Positions 49,466-60,697 of a stretch of DNA of 64,000 nt are shown piece after piece; the first letter of the stretch is position 1, and the number at the start of each line of letters is the position of its first letter. Below the pieces are notes generated by a model. The model was not told the DNA's origin and made no database searches. It worked only from the letters and a program-made list of their open reading frames with translations. The position numbers were made by a program, and so were the translations under genes. The stretch lies in NCBI GenBank assembly GCA_023105745.1, contig JALGQZ010000001.1, forward strand, positions 67,102,937-67,166,936. Reading direction: 5' to 3'. The DNA comes from Austropuccinia psidii (Eukaryota; Basidiomycota; Pucciniomycetes; Pucciniales; Sphaerophragmiaceae).

Positions 49466-49866
49466 GGAATTCATTCTACATGATGAGTAATTGATTCCTT
49501 ATAGTGAGGAATGAATTCCTAATTATGATTGATTGATTCCTAATTATGATTGATTGATTCCTAATTGTGATTGATTTTCTCCCAATGATGGTAATTATTT
49601 TATAATGTTGAGAAATTAATTCCTGATAGTGATCAATTTATTTCTAATGATGGGTAATTTATTCTTAATGTTGATTAATTGATTCCTAATGATGGGGAAT
49701 TGATTCCTAATTATGAGGAATTTATTCTTAATAATGAGGAATTGGTCCTAATGATTAGTAAAGGATTACTCATCATGAACATTGATTACCCATCATGAGA
49801 AATTAATTAACCACCATGAGGAATTGATTCTCCATAATGAAGAAATGAGTTCAAGTCATGTGGAAT
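49466..49866. repeat. Degenerate 21-24-bp minisatellite
   Basis: About 16 imperfect units of the pattern ATTGATTCCTAATNATGAGGA. The most regular part (about 49515-49575) repeats GATTGATTCCTAATTATGATT with a 21-bp period. Confidence 0.8.
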
Positions 49867-49939
49867 TAAATCAACCTATTATATCTGGAGATTTCCAGTT
49901 TATTTTATATAAACATTCCAATACATAAAAATAAGCTGA

Positions 49940-51063
49940 TTTATCTATGATAGACGGTTTTATTGTGCCTTTAGATCACATGGGTGATTATTATGCAGAG
50001 TTTTGGTAAAAGCACATAATCCCTTGACCGTTTTTGCCATAAACTAGTAGAAACATGTAAGCAATTCCCTGGTACCTTTCTTGGGTAAAATACTTGAAAG
50101 AAACCAAAACCCATTTTTTTTAAAAAAAAAACTTCCTCCAAAAAATTTTTCCTTTTTGTTAACCCACAAAAAAAACACCTTCCAACTGAACATATTTCGT
50201 ACCAAAAAAAAACATTCAAAATCAAATTCCAATTTTTTCCCCAGTAGAAACTTTTTTGCAAAAATGTTTTTCTTTTTTTTTAATAAATAACAAGAACTAT
50301 AATAATTTTTTTCTTAATTAAGAAAAAATATTTTTTTTCAAACCCCGTTTACCTTCAAAAAGTTTATTTATAATTTTCCTTTTTCATTTCAAAGTTTCTC
50401 CTTTTCATGGCCTCTTTCTCTTTCAATTAACCTCATTTCTCCCCTTCTTCCCTTCTATTTTAAAATTCCTTAAATTCTTCCCCTAAAAAATTCTATAAAT
50501 CCCCACTGAAGGTTAATTCAAAACTCTTGATCTGCCTTGTAAGAATGTTGAGAATTTCTCAAGGGAAGAATGGTATTCCATAGCCATCTTAAGGTTAAAT
50601 ATGACCCATAATAAGATTGGAATAGGTTTTTATAGGTCTGGGATCCCTAATTATAATAAAAATCCCAATAAAGAGAGTCACTTCAGTAAATCTGTACTAT
50701 CCTTTCAGAATTTATGCCAGAAAATATGCAAACATTATTACTTGGACTATCAAAGTTAAAAATCCTAAACATAGTAATTATTCCACTTATAATATTATTT
50801 CTCATCCTTCTTTAAGAAAATTTAATGTGAAATAGACATTCAAAACTCATCAGATGTCTGAATCACTACTCATTAAAAGGCAAATTCGGCCCCAATTATG
50901 CAGCTAGAGGGAGCCTGAAAGGCCTATAATACTTCAATCCATTTACAACCAGCTCAAGAAAATCTAAAAAAAACAAATCTCAAAGCAGAAGTTTCATTCA
51001 TCCTCTTATCAAAAACCTCAAGAAAGGAAGGCTTGGGTGTTCCTCTAAAAATAATACATAAGG
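49940..51063. repeat. Repeat C, copy 2, left of A2
   Basis: Collinear with 19980-21220 of copy 1. The last bases before A2 (GTTCCTCTAAAAATAATACATAAGG) align with GTTCCTCTCAAAAGATCACAGAAGG-like sequence at about 21200, and the alignment resumes at 61168. Confidence 0.65.
51059..51063. repeat. Target-site duplication of A2, left copy
   Basis: TAAGG immediately before the LTR, repeated at 61163-61167. Confidence 0.95.
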
Positions 51064-52901
51064 TGTAAGGTGTGGATATGAAACTTTGATTAAAAATCAA
51101 GTACTTTTCCTGTCCTCAAAATTTGTATAAGGTAAAATTCAGTTAAAAATAGTATGAAATATTATTTTTAAGAGAAAACACGCCAATTTTATTGTTTATA
51201 ACTTTATTAGTATAAAACAATAATATTATAAAAATTTATTGTTTTACCAACAATAAAAATTTATCCAAAAAATACTCTACAAGAGATATTTTAAGGCTAC
51301 AAAAGAAATTTCTTCAAGAGCAATTTCAATTGGAATTAATTGAGCAAAGAACTGCAAGCAATTAATTAAAGAACAAAGTCTTTAAAAAGAATATTAAAGA
51401 GAAAACATGCCCAAAAGTGACCAGAGTGAATTTGGAAACAAAGTGACAAAGTTAACAGTGATGAAAGATGCTTTAATTCACTTTTGGGGTGGTTCAGGGG
51501 TAAAAATGATTATAAGAGTTACAAACAATGATTATAATGATTTCTTCACGTGGTTAAAAGGATTAAAATTATTTAAAAGTGGTGGTTGGAATCTTTGATT
51601 GATTGGTTTAACAGTTTTAAACTAATTAATAAAAGGAAAAGATTCTAACATGAAGAGAAAAGTGGGGCAAAGAAGACATTCTTTTATAGCCATCAATTCT
51701 CTTACTCCAAAAGTAAAATTTACTCTTGTCAGTCGTGAAAAACAGTCTGACAACAGAAAAGCCAATTATGGCATCATTGAACCCTGGTTTAGACCAAAAA
51801 GGGCTGGTTTAAGCCATTTTTAGCCATTTTTAGCCATTTTAGACCCTTAAATCAGCCATTACTATAGCAATACCAGGCCTAGAGCCTTCAAAACACGTCA
51901 GAATGTGTGTCAGAGGCGTAGAAACCAGTTAAAACTGTTTTTATTATGATTGTTTTATCTTAAGGGTAGTTTTACCTTCTTGGCAACAGCTAAAACTACC
52001 CCAGTTGGTATCAAAACCTCATCATCAATTGAGTCCACAGACCCTGTAACTCAATTCCAGGCCAAAAGTGATGAACTTTTGCGTGAATTTTGACATCCCA
52101 CGCCTGTCAGCAAGGATTTTGGGGGTCTAGCTCCCCCTTAGAGCTGGAGTTCCTTTTCCCCCCCAAATTTAATCTTTCCAATTTATTTTTCCTTTAATTC
52201 CTCATCATGTATTATACTTATAATTTACACATGTAATTCAATTCAATTGTACAGTACAATACAGTAATAATTGACACCTCATATGTAAATCAAAGTTCAC
52301 TTATGTAATACACGCGCACATTTTGACATTTCAATTGAATTCAATTGAAAATACTTTAATTCCTCATAACTTCTAAACTAAACACAACACCTCAATTTTA
52401 ACACAAAAATTGATGGTTAACACCACATGTGGTGTGAATTAAATTAAGGTTTTGAGGATTTTCAACTTTTGTATTGAAAATACTAAAAACTTAATTTAAG
52501 CTTATTTAGAGTTGAGTTACAAAAATTTCACTCAGAGGTGACCCCACCTGATTTTTTGTGAGGAATCCAATGGTGAAATAAAATTTATATGTTTATTTAT
52601 TGGATAAAAAGTTATAATAAATTTTATTTAACTTTTTTCCAAATTTATTTATTTTTTCACAATTTTGTTAAAATTTCATTTTTACTTAAATTTTTCAAGT
52701 ATAAATGTAATTTTATATTTACAAAATTTAAAGTAATTTTATTTTTAAATTATAATTAATTTTTTATTTTTAATATAATTTTATATTTATATTTTTTATT
52801 TTTATTTTAATAATATAAATAAATTTATTTTATTTATATTAATATGTTATTTTTTATATTTGTGGTCTTTTGGGTATATGAAATTACCTCTAAGGCTCAC
52901 A
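51064..52901 (-). repeat. 3' LTR of A2
   Basis: On the minus strand it begins TGTGAGCCTTAGAGG right after the polypurine tract and ends CCACACCTTACA. It is near-identical to 59325-61162. The TATA-like motif is at 51680-51689 and the palindrome at 52420-52435. Confidence 0.96.
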
Positions 52902-52913
52902 TTCCCTCCCCCT
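52902..52913 (-). other. Polypurine tract of A2
   Basis: AGGGGGAGGGAA on the minus strand directly precedes the 3' LTR; this is the plus-strand DNA primer. Confidence 0.88.
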
Positions 52914-52924
52914 AAAAAAGAATA

Positions 52925-55900
52925 TTACTTTGTAATATTGGTGTTTCTAGTGTGTCTGAATCTCCTCAGGAGTTTGGTGGCTTCTGGTATATCTTTCTCT
53001 TCTAACCATTCATCTTCACAAGTTGGGTCACTGTACCTAACAAGGTATTCCCTTACTTTCTTGGTTCTTAATTTCCTTTCTTTAAGAACTTTGGTTATTT
53101 TCTTAGTACCAGATGTCTCAATAGGAGGTATAACTTGGGGAATCTTATTCCTCAAGGGAAATTTCTCAGCATCACTAGATTTGTATGGCTTTATCAAGCT
53201 TACTGGAAATGTAGGGTGCTTATTGCTAAGTTCTTCAGATAACTCTACTTCAACAGCATTTTCTCCATGGAGGGCCTTAATCACAAAAGGTCCTGCAAAG
53301 GAGTCTTTTAACTTTTTACATCCTTTGATGTTATTGAAGTTAGTGGTGGATACAAGAACTAGGTCCCCCACTTTGAAATCTGGAGTTGCATGAGATTTAT
53401 CCCATTTGTCTTTAGCATATGCAAAAGAGTCCTCCATGCATCTCACTGCATGCTTTCTAGCTTTGTCTAGCATTCCTTTGAAGCTAGCAGCTGTGGGATG
53501 TATTTCAATTAAGTCTTTCCTCAAGGAATCTTGGGGTAACTTGGGGTTCCATCCTTTTTCTAGAATAGCAGGAGTCTGATTGGTACTGGAATGGATTGAT
53601 GTTTTATATGCTAATTCCAGTGCTGGTAACAGAGTACACCAATCATGGGTAAATCCATCACAATCTTTGAATTCAAGGCCATATGCACAAAATCTTCTCA
53701 CCATGTCCTCTAAGGTTTGGATCATTCTTTCAGCCAGACCATCAGTTTGTGGGTGGTAGGCTGTAGAGAAAGACAGTTTTGTGCCAAATAATTGGTGAAG
53801 ATTTGTCCATAGAGCTGAAGTGAATTTGGGATCTCTATCACTGATGATATTTGTAAATATCCCAGTCCATGACACTACTCTATTCCATATCAGAAGAGCT
53901 GTATCCATGGCTGTATCATCTTTGTGACATGGTAAAAAGATTGGAGTTTTACTGAATCTGTCCACAATTACTAGGCAAGCATTATAGCTCCTGTCACCTC
54001 CTGGTGGTAGGCCAGTTACCCAATCCATATGGACAATTTCCCAAGGTCTGTTTGGTTCTTGGATTTTCATCATATTTCCAAGTCTTTTGCCAGTGGATTT
54101 ATTTGCCTTTTGGCATCTGTCACAGGTTTTGCAATATTCTGAAACATCTTTTTGCCACATTGGCCACCATATGCAGGTCTTTACTTTCTCTCTTGTTCTG
54201 TCCTCAGAAAGATGTCCTGAAAAGGGACTATCATGGCATTCTTTCAGTACAAGATTGATTAATGACCTGTCTACAACTGTCATGACACATGTGTGCTTGG
54301 TTCTGTGGTAAATTATACCATCCAGTAGGTGAAATCTCCCTTCATTATAAGATTTTCTCCATACTTCATCCAAGGCATGTATTAGAGAGTTGTCTTTACA
54401 GTCTTTGTTAAGTAATTGGCATAAGATGCTACAATTCTTATCTTGAGTGTAACTATTTCTGACTTCTTCAAAGAAGGTGGTGTTCAAGTCTGTAACACTT
54501 ATTCCTTCTATTGGAATTTGTGGTGAAGCTTCTTCTGGAACATAAGCAGGATTATCAATGTTATTTGGTAATGGCCATCTGCTTAGTCCATCTGCATTCT
54601 TATGAATATTCCCATCCTTATGAACAATAGTCATATTGCCTCTGTATTCTTGTATGGCTATTTGCCATCTGAGCATGTGTCTGTTAGGTGTTTTCATGTT
54701 CAAAAGTGATTTCACAGCTGTACAATCTGTTATTACTTCAAAAACACATCCCTCTAAGAAATAGTTCAATTTCTCTAAGTCCCAGACAAGGCATAGACAT
54801 TCCATTTGACTTGCTCCATATCTGGCTTCAGTTGGTTTGATTTGCCTGGATATGAAACATATTGGTCCTTCTACAGGTTTGTCATTTATGATCTGAACTT
54901 GGTGAAGTGCAGCACCTAGTCCATCCCCTGATGCATCAATATACAGTTTGAAAGGCAATTTAAAGTCTGGCATCAGTAAGAGTGGAGCAGTGGTCAATGC
55001 TTCTCTTAGAGACTCAAAAGCTTTGACTCTGTCAACAGTCATCTCAAATACTGTGTCTTTGTCACACAACTTATAAAGTGGTCTTGCTATGGATGCAAAG
55101 TCTTTAATGTGTTGCCTGTAATATCCTGCAAAACCTAAGAATGACTGAATTTCCTTTTTATTCTGAGGCATGGGTTTTAACAATACTGCTGCAACTTTGT
55201 TTTTATCAATTCCAAGGGACAAACCAGATACAACATGTCCTAGTGCCTTAAGTTCTTTAAATCCAAAATGACATTTCTTCAAGGAGATTTTCATGTTTAC
55301 TGATTGGATTTTTGTCAAAACTCTTGATAATCTGTACATGTGCTCCTCCCAAGTCTTTGAACAGATAATAATGTCATCAATGTAAATGATTAACCATCCC
55401 TCTGAGAGTTCTTCAGGGAAGATTTCATTCATCATTCTTTGGAAGTGTGAAGGTGCATTTTTGATACCAAAGGGCATCCTTAAGTATTCATACACTCCAC
55501 AATGAACAATGATTCTCAAGTATTTTCTTGCTCTTGGTGTTACTACATTTTGATGGAATCCTTTAAGGGCATCCATAGTGGTTATATACACTGCTTGAGA
55601 TATTTGAGTAAGGGCAATTTGGATTTTTGGTATTGGGTATCTGTCTGGAACAGTGTAAGTGTTCAGAGCTCTAAAGTCCCCAACCATTCTGGATTTTCCA
55701 TTATGCCACACCACTATGACTGGTGTAGTTATTTCTACTTCCTCATTGTGGCCTACTTTTCTTATTACACCAAGGTCTAGAAGTTCTTTGATATGAATTT
55801 CTAGAGCTTCTCTTGATTTTGGACTTGCTGGATAAGCAGGTCTTCTTAAGAGTGGTGGATAAGGTCTCTCAATGTTAAGAATGATGTCAACTTCATGACC

Positions 55901-58849
55901 AATAATTGCTCCCAGGGGTTCTTTGTCTGTAGCAAATGCTCCTCTGTGGTCATACAAAAGGGAAGAAAGTTCATTTTCTTGCTTATCAGTCAGATGAAGG
56001 CTTATTTCAGCCTCATTTAACTGTTCAGACTTGAATTTCTCTAACTCTAAGTTGACTGGTGATACTTTGTTTACTGTAATTTGTCTTTTAAAGGGTAAAA
56101 AGGCAAATTTCTGGCGCTTATTGTCTCCAATTGTAAAGTATCTGTCTTTGTTATTATGTAAATCTATCCCATACATGATTAAATAGTCATTTCCCAATAT
56201 AAAATGGGTACTAGAGCAATTTTCCATAACAACAAATTCAACTGTGATCCTTAAATTCCCATTTATGTGTGGGAATATGACATTGGTCTCAAAGATTCCT
56301 AATGCTTTCATTGGGTTACTTGCACTGTTGAATTTTATACCATCAATTGGTAACAATTGGTCTTCAAAATTTGGTACACAAGTCTTAAGAAAAGATTTTC
56401 CAACACAAGAGCAGAAGGCTCCTGGGTCAAGCAAAAGTTTGGTGGGTTTGTTGTCAATCACCACTTCTGTTATACAGGAGTTACCAGCTGTATAACCTTT
56501 TCCTCTGTTTGGTTTTGTCTTCATAAGTTGTGCATCTTGAACTTTTGATAAATCAACTTGACCATTGCTCAATTGTGGTAAGTGGGAATAAGATTCCATG
56601 ATGTCAAAAGTGGCATTGATATTTTCTATATCTTTTGAAGATTCAGAGAATATGGATGACTTATCATCTGAATTGTCTTCAATTATGTCTTCTTTTTCAA
56701 CATCTGGTTCTTTTTCAATGTCAATTTCATTGATTTTCCCCCTTTTTGGACATGTATTGGCTAAATGGGTGGTGCTTTGGCAAATATGGCATTTTCTGAC
56801 TGTATCTGCAGATTTATATTTAATATTACTAGAATTTTCTTTGGGGTTTTTGTCCACAGAATCTTTCCAAGGTGTATTAAACCTTGTTTTAAGATTCACC
56901 CTACTAGAACCAATTTTGGTTCTGGTGGTTACTTCTTCTAGTATATTGATAATATCCTCTGCTGAAGATTGTTCAGTAGTCCTGCTTTTGACAGCATGCT
57001 CTAAGTCACCTCCACATTGTCTCAGAATTTTTCTATGGATCATAAATTCTGACATGTCAGGATATAATGCTGTTAATCTGTCCTTTTGTTGGCAAAACCA
57101 TGGTAAAGCTTTGTCTTTATCAGCATTAAATTTGGCAGATTCAAAGGCTGTTTCAACTTTAAACCTCCAAGCATCATTTGCCCATTTGTTGATGATTTGG
57201 GTTTTCCACCAAGTCCAACTCTGGTGTCCATGTGCTTGTCTTATTTTGATGTACCATCTGTGAGCTGATCTGGTAAACAAGGTGTTAAACCTGGCTGTTA
57301 CCAATCTGTCTGGTAATTCAAAATCCTCTTTGATCATGTCAATACCTCTAATGAATTCCATATGGTCATACTCTCCTTCACCACTGAAGTGAGGCCATTC
57401 TTTAAGTTTTGGAACTTCTTTCAAGAGTGCTTGGCCCATTGATGGTTCCAAGTTATGAAAAGAAGTGGATAATTCATTTTTTAATTGTGAATTATCAGGA
57501 TCCAATACTTGTGGATTTGAAATTCTTGTGCCCTCATTTTGATTTAGAGGTGTAGACATTCTTGGTAAGGTGTTCAGTAATTGTTCAATGTCATTCATTT
57601 TACTGTTGCTACACCTTTGGGAATTTCTGTATTCATGTTGGAAGCTTTGTATTAAATTTATTACTTCAATTTTATACATGTCTTCTTTATGTGTAAGTTC
57701 TTGCCATAACTCTGTCTGTCTTGTATTATCAGCAGTGACTTGATTCAATTTCATTGATAATTTTGATACTTCTTCTTGTGAAGCATCAAAACACTTTTTC
57801 AAGGCAATGGTATATGTCTTTACTTCAGTAAATGAATTTGAAATGTCATCAAGGACTTTCTTGTTATCTGTCTTGATAATATTTATGGCTTGTTTAATTC
57901 TTGTTTCAATTATGTCATCAATATTGAATTTAGAATATTTATCTGTTAATTCTTTAATAATGGCAGATTGTTCATTTATTTTATTGTTAGAAGAATTATC
58001 ATTATTGGAATTTTTAATTGTTCTCAAAACTTTTTCAAAACACATAAGTGTTTCATTAATTTGGCACAGACTCAGGTTGTTTGTTTTAATGTTGTTACAA
58101 ATGGTGTCATTTTTATCAGAAAGATGTTTTTTCACGTCATTTATAGCATTATACAACTCTGGGATGGAATCAAATATGTCAGAAATCATTTCTGGAACCT
58201 TAATCTGGCTTCCTCCTTCTTCTGTAATTCCATCATGGTTCTGGCCATCTGAAATACATTTTCCATGGCATCCTGCTGAATCTTTGGGATTCTGTAGCCC
58301 TGGCTGTAAGGTTTTGGGGCTGGTGCCTTCCCTTTGCCCTTGTTTGGAGTTTGTGGCTGCTTTTTCACGTTGGAATTGCTGCTGCTGGCCACTGGGGCTG
58401 TTTTTGGCACTGGTTTGGCTGGTGGAGGGTTGTTTTTCCTCCATTCTAGTGTCAAAAGCATCATGTTTTTCTTCTCCATCAATGGATGCCATCCATTGAG
58501 CAATTTGCAAGTGTTGGGATGGCCCAAGAATTTTCTTACTGTCAGGTAAGAATTCATGCAATTCTTCCACAGGTCTGCAAGGATCTGGTACTCCTTGAAT
58601 TGGAGTGCATTGTTGTATGCACTGTGGCTGGCTTTGTATATGTCCACAGAGGCTTGTTGTGGCGGTGTCAGCTCTTTTTGAAGGTAAAATGGTATTATCA
58701 GCTTCAGAATGACCCATTTTAGTTGTTTGGAAGTCATCAACTGACCCTTTTCCTTCTGTACCTGGTTGGCCTCTGCCATAATCACGTCTATTACCTTTTT
58801 GGGAGCTTCTTGAGGGGTTGTAGCTGGCTCCTGACCTGGTTGAAGGCAT
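52925..58849 (-). CDS. Gag-Pol polyprotein of A2 (Ty3/Gypsy chromovirus)
   Basis: Open for 1974 codons, counting from ATG 58849. Regions: residues 1-220 overlap ORF1 and are Q/S/T/G-rich; 221-450 is helical; about 470-650 is capsid-like ([11 protein letters not shown], then [14 protein letters not shown]). The zinc knuckle is C687, C690, H695, C700. The protease motif is D808-P-G. Reverse transcriptase has [12 protein letters not shown] and Y1156-IDD. RNase H has D1305. The integrase has a zinc-binding region (HDSPFSGH...CKTCDRC) and a core D1609, D1671, E1707 (D,D-35-E). A chromodomain spans about 1916-1965 ([18 protein letters not shown]). It would be cleaved to make particle, polymerase and integrase proteins; chromodomains of this kind guide integration. 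The first ATG lies within a predicted intron, so translation may really start at Met221 (58189); the 1974-codon start is the longest-frame choice only. Confidence 0.95.
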   Translation of the reverse strand: MPSTRSGASYNPSRSSQKGNRRDYGRGQPGTEGKGSVDDFQTTKMGHSEADNTILPSKRADTATTSLCGHIQSQPQCIQQCTPIQGVPDPCRPVEELHEFLPDSKKILGPSQHLQIAQWMASIDGEEKHDAFDTRMEEKQPSTSQTSAKNSPSGQQQQFQREKAATNSKQGQREGTSPKTLQPGLQNPKDSAGCHGKCISDGQNHDGITEEGGSQIKVPEMISDIFDSIPELYNAINDVKKHLSDKNDTICNNIKTNNLSLCQINETLMCFEKVLRTIKNSNNDNSSNNKINEQSAIIKELTDKYSKFNIDDIIETRIKQAINIIKTDNKKVLDDISNSFTEVKTYTIALKKCFDASQEEVSKLSMKLNQVTADNTRQTELWQELTHKEDMYKIEVINLIQSFQHEYRNSQRCSNSKMNDIEQLLNTLPRMSTPLNQNEGTRISNPQVLDPDNSQLKNELSTSFHNLEPSMGQALLKEVPKLKEWPHFSGEGEYDHMEFIRGIDMIKEDFELPDRLVTARFNTLFTRSAHRWYIKIRQAHGHQSWTWWKTQIINKWANDAWRFKVETAFESAKFNADKDKALPWFCQQKDRLTALYPDMSEFMIHRKILRQCGGDLEHAVKSRTTEQSSAEDIINILEEVTTRTKIGSSRVNLKTRFNTPWKDSVDKNPKENSSNIKYKSADTVRKCHICQSTTHLANTCPKRGKINEIDIEKEPDVEKEDIIEDNSDDKSSIFSESSKDIENINATFDIMESYSHLPQLSNGQVDLSKVQDAQLMKTKPNRGKGYTAGNSCITEVVIDNKPTKLLLDPGAFCSCVGKSFLKTCVPNFEDQLLPIDGIKFNSASNPMKALGIFETNVIFPHINGNLRITVEFVVMENCSSTHFILGNDYLIMYGIDLHNNKDRYFTIGDNKRQKFAFLPFKRQITVNKVSPVNLELEKFKSEQLNEAEISLHLTDKQENELSSLLYDHRGAFATDKEPLGAIIGHEVDIILNIERPYPPLLRRPAYPASPKSREALEIHIKELLDLGVIRKVGHNEEVEITTPVIVVWHNGKSRMVGDFRALNTYTVPDRYPIPKIQIALTQISQAVYITTMDALKGFHQNVVTPRARKYLRIIVHCGVYEYLRMPFGIKNAPSHFQRMMNEIFPEELSEGWLIIYIDDIIICSKTWEEHMYRLSRVLTKIQSVNMKISLKKCHFGFKELKALGHVVSGLSLGIDKNKVAAVLLKPMPQNKKEIQSFLGFAGYYRQHIKDFASIARPLYKLCDKDTVFEMTVDRVKAFESLREALTTAPLLLMPDFKLPFKLYIDASGDGLGAALHQVQIINDKPVEGPICFISRQIKPTEARYGASQMECLCLVWDLEKLNYFLEGCVFEVITDCTAVKSLLNMKTPNRHMLRWQIAIQEYRGNMTIVHKDGNIHKNADGLSRWPLPNNIDNPAYVPEEASPQIPIEGISVTDLNTTFFEEVRNSYTQDKNCSILCQLLNKDCKDNSLIHALDEVWRKSYNEGRFHLLDGIIYHRTKHTCVMTVVDRSLINLVLKECHDSPFSGHLSEDRTREKVKTCIWWPMWQKDVSEYCKTCDRCQKANKSTGKRLGNMMKIQEPNRPWEIVHMDWVTGLPPGGDRSYNACLVIVDRFSKTPIFLPCHKDDTAMDTALLIWNRVVSWTGIFTNIISDRDPKFTSALWTNLHQLFGTKLSFSTAYHPQTDGLAERMIQTLEDMVRRFCAYGLEFKDCDGFTHDWCTLLPALELAYKTSIHSSTNQTPAILEKGWNPKLPQDSLRKDLIEIHPTAASFKGMLDKARKHAVRCMEDSFAYAKDKWDKSHATPDFKVGDLVLVSTTNFNNIKGCKKLKDSFAGPFVIKALHGENAVEVELSEELSNKHPTFPVSLIKPYKSSDAEKFPLRNKIPQVIPPIETSGTKKITKVLKERKLRTKKVREYLVRYSDPTCEDEWLEEKDIPEATKLLRRFRHTRNTNITK

Positions 58850-59097
58850 AATTATGGTTAAAAAAGGCTTAAAATAGTATTTTTACGTCAAAAACTTACT
58901 ATTGGCCAAATTCTTAGCCTTCTGAAGAGTATTACTTATGTCCAAGTTAATTAATTCAGAAGATATTGGTTCAGGCTGGTTATTTTGAGTCACAATAACA
59001 GTGCTATTATGATCAGAATTAACAGTACTGGCAGGGATAATGCTGGTTACTGTTGAGGCTGTTTCAATGTTTTCTTGTCTTACCACGTTGTCAGACA
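58186..59097 (-). CDS. ORF1 of A2, spliced, overlapping Gag-Pol in the +1 frame; 5' exon(s) not found
   Basis: Exon 59097-58900 (after [20 protein letters not shown] ... KNLAN) has donor GTAAGT at 58899. The acceptor AACCAG ends at 58836, giving a 64-bp intron. Exon 58835-58186 then continues in exact phase ([17 protein letters not shown]). The second exon is open for over 210 codons: a helical segment ([18 protein letters not shown], then [20 protein letters not shown]), a proline/alanine and basic stretch ([22 protein letters not shown]) and a charged C-terminal helix ([20 protein letters not shown]). The stop TGA (58188-58186) overlaps an in-frame Gag-Pol ATG as ATGA. From memory, such proteins are deposited for Austropuccinia psidii. 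Function is unknown; a Gag-like or nucleic-acid-binding role is inference. The translation start of the mature mRNA was not located; ATG 58779 is the first within exon 2. Confidence 0.68.
58836..58899 (-). other. Predicted 64-bp intron of ORF1
   Basis: GTAAGT donor and AACCAG acceptor. Splicing keeps ORF1 in frame (phase 1) and removes the ATG at 58849 that would start the longest Gag-Pol frame. Intron length fits the 81-96 bp introns of the host gene in this window. Confidence 0.6.
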
Positions 59098-59304
59098 CTA
59101 AAATTAATGAAAAAAGCCAATTAATTAAGTAAAAAAAAGGATATTTCAAAAAAAGAAATAAAAATTTAAGCCTCACTTATAATATGAAAAAAATTATTTT
59201 TTATGGGTTTTTTTGAATTATAAGTATTTTTTATATGTTTTTAAATTTTTCAATATAAGAAAAAGGATTTAAAAAGAGTAAAAAAAATATGTCACAGGTA
59301 AAAT

Positions 59305-59322
59305 ATCACGGCTGGGACCCCA
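59305..59322 (-). other. Primer-binding site of A2
   Basis: On the minus strand TGGGGTCCCAGCCGTGAT starts two bases inside the 5' LTR. TGG pairs with a tRNA CCA end. The donor tRNA was not identified. Confidence 0.65.
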
Positions 59323-59940
59323 AATGTAAGGTGTGGATATGAAACTTTGATTAAAAATCAAGTACTTTTCCTGTCCTCAAAATTTGTATAAGGTAAAATT
59401 CAGTTAAAAATAGTATGAAATATTATTTTTAAGAGAAAACACGCCAATTTTATTGTTTATAACTTTATTAGTATAAAACAATAATATTATAAAAATTTAT
59501 TGTTTTACCAACAATAAAAATTTATCCAAAAAATACTCTACAAGAGATATTTTAAGGCTACAAAAGAAATTTCTTCAAGAGCAATTTCAATTGGAATTAA
59601 TTGAGCAAAGAACTGCAAGCAATTAATTAAAGAACAAAGTCTTTAAAAAGAATATTAAAGAGAAAACACGCCCAAAAGTGACCAGAGTGAATTTGGAAAC
59701 AAAGTGACAAAGTTAACAGTGATGAAAGATGCTTTAATTCACTTTTGGGGTGGTTCAGGGGTAAAAATGATTATAAGAGTTACAAACAATGATTATAATG
59801 ATTTTTTCACGTGGTTAAAAGGATTAAAATGATTTAAAAGTGGTGGTTGGAATCTTTGATTGATTGGTTTAACAGTTTTAAACTAATTAATAAAAGGAAA
59901 AGATTCTAACATGAAGAGAAAAGTGGGGCAAAGAAGACAT

Positions 59941-59950
59941 TCTTTTATAG
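59941..59950 (-). promoter_or_regulatory. TATA-like core promoter motif in the A2 5' LTR
   Basis: CTATAAAAGA, followed by ATGTCTTCTTTG, is kept at the same place in the A1, solo and A2 LTRs. Confidence 0.55.
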
Positions 59951-60679
59951 CCATCAATTCTCTTACTCCAAAAGTAAAATTTACTCTTGTCAGTCGTGAA
60001 AAACAGTCTGACAACAGAAAAGCCAATTATGGCATCATTGAACCCTGGTTTAGACCAAAAAGGGCTGGTTTAAGCCATTTTTAGCCATTTTTAGCCATTT
60101 TAGACCCTTAAATCAGCCATTACTATAGCAATACCAGGCCTAGAGCCTTCAAAACACGTCAGAATGTGTGTCAGAGGCGTAGAAACCAGTTAAAACTGTT
60201 TTTATTATGATTGTTTTATCTTAAGGGTAGTTTTACCTTCTTGGCAACAGCTAAAACTACCCCAGTTGGTATCAAAACCTCATCATCAATTGAGTCCACA
60301 GACCCTGTAACTCAATTCCAGGCCAAAAGTGATGAACTTTTGCGTGAATTTTGACATCCCACGCCTGTCAGCAAGGATTTTGGGGGTCTAGCTCCCCCTT
60401 AGAGCTGGAGTTCCTTTTCCCCCCCAAATTTAATCTTTCCAATTTATTTTTCCTTTAATTCCTCATCATGTATTATACTTATAATTTACACATGTAATTC
60501 AATTCAATTGTACAGTACAATACAGTAATAATTGACACCTCATATGTAAATCAAAGTTCACTTATGTAATACACGCGCACATTTTGACATTTCAATTGAA
60601 TTCAATTGAAAATACTTTAATTCCTCATAACTTCTAAACTAAACACAACACCTCAATTTTAACACAAAAATTGATGGTT

Positions 60680-60697
60680 AACACCACATGTGGTGTG
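60680..60697. promoter_or_regulatory. Conserved LTR palindrome (CACCACATGTGGTG)
   Basis: A perfect inverted repeat, ACACCACATGTGGTGT at 60681-60696, with a CATGTG centre, in U3. The same site is intact at 52420-52435, about 13706 and about 45113, nearly intact near 5036, and mutated near 24478. Confidence 0.5.

Noticed and set aside
49971..50290. Overlapping open frames on both strands
   Set aside because: Produced by poly-A/poly-T runs within repeat C; composition is almost only K, N, F and L.
57807..58499. 230-codon open frame on the plus strand
   Set aside because: Antisense shadow of the Gag-Pol and ORF1 coding strand; composition is that of a reverse-complement frame. The same holds for 56598-57263 and 52860-53393.
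58190..58849. Codons 1-220 of the long Gag-Pol frame as certain coding sequence
   Set aside because: Kept in the CDS entry because the frame is open, but composition (Q/S/T/G-rich), the predicted intron over its ATG and the better ORF1 frame make it likely that this part is an open shadow of ORF1.
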